Shown in pieces: positions 21,620-25,819 of a stretch of 25,819 bases of DNA. The translations under genes were made by a program, and so were the position numbers. This DNA comes from a virus, in IMG/VR virus record IMGVR_UViG_3300025679_000019, positions 1 to 25,819 of that record. One strand, 5' to 3'. Position 1 is the first letter of the stretch, and each line of letters opens with the position of its first letter. Below the pieces are notes generated by a model. It worked only from the letters and a program-made list of their open reading frames with translations, searched no databases and was not told the origin of the DNA.

Positions 21620-22773
21620 TGGACTACGGACCGATTTACCAACCGCAAAGCGTTGCCCCTATCTTGGAACGGGCGGCACAAGTCCAGGTCCCATTGGTGT
21701 CTCAGCCGACGGGATTTTCTAACGCATTACCCGCTCTCGGTGGACTCGCGCAAACCGGGTTCGACGTTGCGTCCCAGAACAAAAAGAAGCAATCGGTCAT
21801 GGAAGCCCAACAGGCGTACTCTCAGTATCTTGCGAAGGTTGACGACGGAACCGCCACGCAACAGGATCACGCCATGGGACGCATGGCCGCTCTTTCCCTC
21901 GGTATCACCCCCCCTGATACCCTGGGAATGAACTTGAAGAAGTCGGAGATTGACAAAAACAACGCGCAGACCAACGTATTGAAGAACAAGCCGGGGCCCA
22001 TTTCCGAGGATCAGAAGATTAGCAATATCTCTCGGGAGACTTCTGCTAGGTACGCGGCTGGGGCGGGCGGTCAGAGTGCCTTGACCCCGCAGGAAATGAA
22101 CGCGCTGCGGTTGGCGGCTAGACGGTCTAATAACCCGCTCCCGGTTTCAATGGTCAATTTCAAGGGGCCTCGCGCTAAGATCATCGCTCAATCCTTGATG
22201 GAGGACCCGAATTGGTCCCCCGTCGCGGGAGAGCAGAGCCTCAACGCGGCCAAGGCTACGGGACGGATGGAAGGCGGTAAGGGTTTCGAGATTGCGTCTA
22301 ACGTGGGTTCTCTGGACGATACCTTGCGCCAGATGGAGCCGCTTGTTAAAAACCTGTCCCCTACCTCTCTACAGATTCTCAACAACGCTTGGCAAAAGGG
22401 ACTAGCTCAGACGAACGACCCACAGGCCAACCAAGTCCTAGCCCTCGCCAACTCGGCTAGAGGATTGTACTCCCAGGTTATCGCGGGCGGGGCCGGGACT
22501 CAGGAGTCCGACAAGAAAGCCAACGAGACTATCGCCCGTGGACTTAACTCGACTGGATTCCAGGGCATGAAGGCGGCTGTCATGGCCGAGGGCTATTCCA
22601 GGGCCTCTAGAATGACCGGGGCGACCCCTAACACGCTGGACAAGCCATCCGGCTATATCGACCAACCCGGCGCGGCCAAGCCCCATCCCCAGGACTCCCA
22701 GGCCGTCCAGTGGGCCAAGGCCAACCCTAACGATCCTCGGGCGGCGAAGATTATCTCTCTAAATGGGCAATAG
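21619..22773 (+). CDS. Internal virion protein candidate
   Basis: This 384-residue protein is mostly helical with Gln/Ala/Asn-rich stretches (ASQNKKKQSVMEAQQAYSQY, KSEIDKNNAQTNVLKNK, DPQANQVLALANSARGLYSQ) and flexible Pro/Gly ends. It sits in the middle of three such genes, where podoviruses encode the proteins of the core or ejection apparatus. No enzymatic motif (such as a transglycosylase ExxSxF pattern) was recognised. ATG 21619 overlaps the preceding stop (TAATG), and its 3' end overlaps the next gene by 11 nt. Confidence 0.6.
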   Translation: MDYGPIYQPQSVAPILERAAQVQVPLVSQPTGFSNALPALGGLAQTGFDVASQNKKKQSVMEAQQAYSQYLAKVDDGTATQQDHAMGRMAALSLGITPPDTLGMNLKKSEIDKNNAQTNVLKNKPGPISEDQKISNISRETSARYAAGAGGQSALTPQEMNALRLAARRSNNPLPVSMVNFKGPRAKIIAQSLMEDPNWSPVAGEQSLNAAKATGRMEGGKGFEIASNVGSLDDTLRQMEPLVKNLSPTSLQILNNAWQKGLAQTNDPQANQVLALANSARGLYSQVIAGGAGTQESDKKANETIARGLNSTGFQGMKAAVMAEGYSRASRMTGATPNTLDKPSGYIDQPGAAKPHPQDSQAVQWAKANPNDPRAAKIISLNGQ

Positions 22774-24442
22774 CTTCGACCCAGACGCATACCTCGCTCA
22801 GAAGGCCCCCGCCGCAGGGGGTTTTAACCCTGACGCCTATATCGCGGCGAAGTCAGGAACCGCGCCCGACAAATCAGGCTACGCCGATACCCAGGACCCC
22901 AACTCCCCGCGCAACGTCCCCGGCGTGTTCCCCGCTCAGATGGAACATGACGCCTGGACTAAGGCTATCGCTGAACATCCCAACGACTACAACGCGGCCA
23001 AGAATCAGGTTCTCGCGGCCCGCAACGCTTACACCCAATCTAGACCCGCTGGCGGTATCGGAGAGAACATTCAGGGCGCGTCGGGTATCGTCGCCGGGAC
23101 GGCCATGGCCCCGCTAGGGATGGCGCAGGACGGTCTACGGAAGGCAGGGCAGAGCCTAGAGGACCGCTACCCTGGATTGTCTACAAGCCTCATCGGCGGG
23201 GCCTTGAAGATGGGCGGGTACGCTATCCCCGCCAGCCCGAAACAGTTGCTTGGAAACGAAGCGGCGGGCGCGGCTATCGGCTACGCCGGGAACAAGGTCG
23301 GGAGCGTATTCAACCACTATATCGAAAAGGCTGGAAACGCCCTTAAAGAGAAATTGCCCGCTGGACTGGCTCAGTACGTTGGCATCCCCGCCCCCATCAC
23401 TGAATACGTCCAGGGCAGAGGATCGAAAGAAGTCTTTACCCCGCAGAACCTTGAAAAAGGAGCGGCCATGGCGAACGTCGGGGAAGCCACGGAAGGACTG
23501 AGCGCGGCTAGGACGGCCAAGGGCGAGGCAATCGGTGAGGCTGAAAACGCCGTGAAGTCCTCCCCCAAGGGCGACAAAATACCTCAGGTCAGGCACATCC
23601 TCGAAAAGATTAAGTCCTCAATGTTCTACCGGGGATTGTCCGATCCCAGGACCGAAGAACTGGCCGGGAAGATGGTCGGGAAGGATTCGTCTATCCTTGC
23701 GACCCTTGAAAAGACCCTGGAACCTCAAGAGCTTGGCGAGACGAGAATCGCCGCCGATGGGATTACCCGCGTCCCCCAGGCCGAAAAGATCAATCTCCGT
23801 CAGGCCCTCAACGCGAAGAAAATAATTGATGAGGGCATGTCTCTTGAGTCGGGGAAAATAACCCCCTCGACCAAACAGCTTTTAGTCCAGGCTAACGCCA
23901 TGCTCCGGTCCTCTGTCCGTGATGACGTAGGCCCCGCCGTGGCGAAACTTTGGGATGAATTCGGACCAATCGCGGACGCACAGGAAAAGCTACAGGAATT
24001 CACCGGAACCCGCGTCAGGAGCAAGCTACAGCAGAACGCTGTTGACTCCCTCCGCTCAGTGATGACGAGGAACCCGAAGGAAGCCGAGAACGTGATTAAA
24101 GTTCTAGGCGCGGGACTCCCTGGCGGCGAAGCCCAGGCGCGAAACATTTTCAACTCAATTGCTGCCGAAGCGTTCACGACTGGCGGGAAGGGTGCCCCGT
24201 CAAGCTGGACCCTCAAGGCGGCTTCTATGATGGGTCTTACTGGCGGGAAGATGGCGCGGCGGGCCGTTGCCGCTTCCGAGAATCTTCCGTTAGGTCCTCT
24301 CTCTCAAGGCGCGGAAGGAAAATATCTCCCTGATGCGGCTACGGACTTGTGGTCAAAAAGTGCGCTACCTAAAATGAAGGGCGCGAAGGTCGGGGCGGCT
24401 CTTAGGGCACTCATGAACTCAAGGGATGACAATGGACAATGA
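22763..24442 (+). CDS. Large internal virion / ejection protein candidate
   Basis: This 559-residue protein opens with a doubled motif, FDPDAYLAQKAP and FNPDAYIAAKSG, a type of repeat seen at the N-terminus of large phage internal proteins. A middle part rich in Gly/Ala with glycine-zipper-like stretches (ASGIVAGTAMAPLG, GNEAAGAAIGYAGNKVG) could enter membranes. The second half is charged helices (KINLRQALNAKKIIDEG, LLVQANAMLRSSVRDDVG). It is the last and largest of the ejection-type set, next to the lysis genes. No lytic-enzyme motif was seen. ATG 22763 lies within the end of the previous gene. Confidence 0.6.
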   Translation: MGNSFDPDAYLAQKAPAAGGFNPDAYIAAKSGTAPDKSGYADTQDPNSPRNVPGVFPAQMEHDAWTKAIAEHPNDYNAAKNQVLAARNAYTQSRPAGGIGENIQGASGIVAGTAMAPLGMAQDGLRKAGQSLEDRYPGLSTSLIGGALKMGGYAIPASPKQLLGNEAAGAAIGYAGNKVGSVFNHYIEKAGNALKEKLPAGLAQYVGIPAPITEYVQGRGSKEVFTPQNLEKGAAMANVGEATEGLSAARTAKGEAIGEAENAVKSSPKGDKIPQVRHILEKIKSSMFYRGLSDPRTEELAGKMVGKDSSILATLEKTLEPQELGETRIAADGITRVPQAEKINLRQALNAKKIIDEGMSLESGKITPSTKQLLVQANAMLRSSVRDDVGPAVAKLWDEFGPIADAQEKLQEFTGTRVRSKLQQNAVDSLRSVMTRNPKEAENVIKVLGAGLPGGEAQARNIFNSIAAEAFTTGGKGAPSSWTLKAASMMGLTGGKMARRAVAASENLPLGPLSQGAEGKYLPDAATDLWSKSALPKMKGAKVGAALRALMNSRDDNGQ

Positions 24443-24632
24443 CCGCCGAAAATCAGACCTAACCCGCGACGAATTCAAAGCGGCGATGAAAGACGCCTTG
24501 AAAGAGTGGCTAGACGGGAAGTTTGCGGAGTTTGGACGATGGTCACTTGGAGCTTTTATCGCGGCTGTAGTGGGAGCCCTTACGCTCCTGATTCTTCATG
24601 CTAACGGGTGGCAGAAAGTGGTTTCCAAATGA
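24432..24632 (+). CDS. Holin candidate, one transmembrane segment
   Basis: This 66-residue protein has a charged amphipathic N-terminal helix (RDEFKAAMKDALKEWLDGKF), one hydrophobic segment of about 20 residues (LGAFIAAVVGALTLLILHA, near 40-58) and a short basic tail. Size and layout match small one-TM phage holins such as T7 gp17.5, though no homology is claimed. AAGGG (24421-24425) lies 6 nt before ATG 24432, so this is preferred over ATG 24426. It overlaps the previous gene, and its stop overlaps the next start (ATGA), putting it directly before the amidohydrolase candidate. Confidence 0.65.
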   Translation: MDNDRRKSDLTRDEFKAAMKDALKEWLDGKFAEFGRWSLGAFIAAVVGALTLLILHANGWQKVVSK

Positions 24633-25087
24633 CCGATATCAAAGACGTTTGCGATGCGGCACTAAACGACCCGTCCTTTAAGCCGAAGAAAGGGACGACT
24701 TACTGTAACCTCGCGGTTGACTGGATTGCGGACCAAATGGGCTGTACGGAGTTTGACGGGCTCATGGCCGATGAAATCTATCAGACCATGCTAACGAACA
24801 AGTCGGGAAAGTGGGCGAAGGTTGACGCCTCAGATGCGACGATTTGGGCACTCTCTAACGGCCTCGCTATCGCGGGCCTACCCTCTCAGCGTTTAGGAGA
24901 AGCGCATGGGCACGTTTGCGTCATATATGCTGTCTCGATGGAACCTAGCAGTTCTCTTGGTCACGATGTGCCGATGGTGGCGAATGTAGGCAAGTCGGTT
25001 GGCGTCATGCGGTCTAGTCAGGCGTTCCCGGTTGAGGACCCGTCGGGGAAATCTCTGGAAGCGGATTACTTCACTTACGCCGGATAG
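24629..25087 (+). CDS. Endolysin candidate, cysteine-type peptidoglycan amidohydrolase
   Basis: This 152-residue protein shows a layout recalled from phage NlpC/P60- or CHAP-like enzymes: KGTTYCNLAVDWIADQMG with C26 at the head of a helix, ADEIYQTM, then EAHGHVCVIYA with H93/H95 and PMVANVGKSVGVM with N119. C26, H95 and N119 are the likely catalytic set. Such enzymes cut peptide cross-links of the cell wall. No signal peptide is present, so release would need the adjacent holin candidate. ATG 24629 overlaps the holin stop (ATGA). Mapping to NlpC/P60 versus CHAP is not possible by eye. Confidence 0.65.
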   Translation: MTDIKDVCDAALNDPSFKPKKGTTYCNLAVDWIADQMGCTEFDGLMADEIYQTMLTNKSGKWAKVDASDATIWALSNGLAIAGLPSQRLGEAHGHVCVIYAVSMEPSSSLGHDVPMVANVGKSVGVMRSSQAFPVEDPSGKSLEADYFTYAG

Positions 25088-25094
25088 GAGAGTT

Positions 25095-25583
25095 ATGAAC
25101 AAATTATCCACAGTTGTGATTAGTTTTTTACTGGCGTCGGCGGCTTCCGCGAATCCTTATTTCCGTCCGAATCCGGTATTCACTGACCCCGCGCATCCCG
25201 TTCTTATCGCCGGGGCCTTGGTTGATCCTGTGAGCCTTGGCAGATCGTCGGCGGGCTCCATGCTCCCGGCATTTACTCATAGCCCGAAAGACGGCTGCTT
25301 GCTTCCGAACATAGTTTGCGAGTCTTGGACCCCGCTGGCTATTGGCGGTTCTTTAAATGCGGGGAAACTTACCTTAGACGTTGGCCCCGTCGCTAACGTC
25401 CTGCCCTGGTTTCAGAACGCGGCCCTGGCCGTTGTCCCGGCCAAGTGGACCGGACTAATCAACGTCCTGACGCCTTCGACGGCTGGCCCGGTCACGTTTA
25501 GCGCGGGTCCTATTTGGGAGTATAGCCAGCTAAAGAACCATGGATATTTCAAGGTGTTCACTGGCTTACAGCTTAACTTCTAG
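25095..25583 (+). CDS. Exported protein with outer-membrane-like C-terminus
   Basis: This 162-residue protein begins MNKLSTVVISFLLASAASA-N, a strong signal peptide with an ASA cleavage motif after residue 19. The mature chain is mostly alternating strands (TPLAIGGSLNAGKLTLDVG, VTFSAGPIWEYSQL) and ends FKVFTGLQLNF, with an aromatic last residue as in outer-membrane beta-barrels. Two Cys (DGCLLPNIVC) might pair after export. TAGGAGAG (25085-25092) precedes ATG 25095. In the lysis cluster it could be a spanin-like, exclusion or envelope protein. No lipobox is present and no family is recognised. Confidence 0.65.
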   Translation: MNKLSTVVISFLLASAASANPYFRPNPVFTDPAHPVLIAGALVDPVSLGRSSAGSMLPAFTHSPKDGCLLPNIVCESWTPLAIGGSLNAGKLTLDVGPVANVLPWFQNAALAVVPAKWTGLINVLTPSTAGPVTFSAGPIWEYSQLKNHGYFKVFTGLQLNF

Positions 25584-25591
25584 GAGGAATC

Positions 25592-25819
25592 ATGGAGAAC
25601 TGGCTTTTTAACGTGATGCTTGGAAAACTCGTCGCCCGGGCTTGTGTCACTATCGCGGCCTTTGTCGCCTCGTCCGCTGTCCAGGCCGCACTAGCCCATT
25701 ACGGCGTTCACGGAGTCACGGTTGATCCCGTTGAACTGAATACTGGATTGGTCCTCGCGGCCCATGCGGCCTACGAGTGGTTCAAGGCGTGGCGGCAGAA
25801 GCCGACGGCGGTTGTCCCT
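25592..25819 (+). CDS. Two-TM holin-like protein, 3' end beyond the window
   Basis: AGGAGG just before ATG 25592 is a near-perfect ribosome site. The 76 residues visible (no stop before the edge) have two hydrophobic segments: LVARACVTIAAFVASSAVQAAL (13-34) and LNTGLVLAAHAAYEWFKAW (49-67), separated by a GVHGVTVDPVE loop and followed by a basic region. This resembles small two-TM holins or lysis-associated membrane proteins. With the one-TM protein at 24432, it makes two membrane proteins in one lysis cluster. The truncated C-terminus prevents a firm call. Confidence 0.6.
   Translation, partial: MENWLFNVMLGKLVARACVTIAAFVASSAVQAALAHYGVHGVTVDPVELNTGLVLAAHAAYEWFKAWRQKPTAVVP

Noticed and set aside
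1-25819. CRISPR arrays, tRNAs, insertion sequences, integrase or att sites
   Set aside because: No regularly spaced repeats, cloverleaf-like segments, transposase or recombinase motifs were recognised on reading either strand. A tRNA search tool was not available.

Overview
This window is a stretch of a tailed double-stranded DNA phage genome (or a prophage of such a phage). It covers most of the virion-morphogenesis half and runs into the lysis genes. Large and small terminase, portal, scaffold, coat protein, a short-tail adaptor and hub, three ejection-type proteins and a lysis cassette are all present. No tape measure, tail tube or baseplate gene is seen. This points to a short-tailed (podovirus-like) phage. 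No replication, integration or tRNA genes fall in the window. The host cannot be named. Sec-type signal peptides and an exported protein ending in an outer-membrane-like C-terminal Phe mildly favour a Gram-negative host. 36 of 37 predicted genes lie on the + strand, and intergenic space is minimal (ATGA, GTGA, TTGA, TAATG and TAGTG junctions). 10 of 37 chosen starts are GTG or TTG.

Layout: 1-80, end of an unknown gene. 97-1886, packaging unit (Zn-binding mini-protein, TerS, TerL). 1919-8163, a small unknown gene, a tail fibre with a signal peptide, a second exported fibre-tip-like protein, an ATP-grasp ligase, an HNH endonuclease, a 31-residue acidic ORF and the portal. 8205-12822, Zn-ribbon protein, small proteins, scaffold, an antisense HNH-AP2 homing-type endonuclease, coat protein and two small capsid-associated candidates. 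12843-16470, a carbohydrate-modification island: a 55-residue protein, a GT-A glycosyltransferase, a GT2-methyltransferase fusion, a CgeB-like glycosyltransferase and a C2H2 zinc-finger protein. 16480-20286, a tandem paralogue pair, tail adaptor, hub and a small protein. 20283-24442, a GNAT-like protein and three internal/ejection-type proteins. 24432-25819, lysis region (one-TM holin candidate, Cys-type amidohydrolase candidate, exported protein, two-TM protein cut by the window edge).

The most distinctive feature is regulatory. Each apparent transcription unit starts with a sigma70-like promoter whose -10 box (always TANNNT) lies only 6-8 nt before the start codon, and those first genes lack a Shine-Dalgarno (SD) sequence. 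They look like leaderless transcripts. Most later genes have AGGAG-type sites or overlap the preceding gene. Two of the leading genes encode small Cys-rich zinc-binding-type proteins.

The second theme is surface chemistry. Three sugar-modifying enzymes sit in the coat-protein operon, and an ATP-grasp ligase sits beside the fibre genes. These suggest chemical decoration of virion or host-surface molecules. This is inference. Functions are assigned from motifs and gene order only; no database search was possible.
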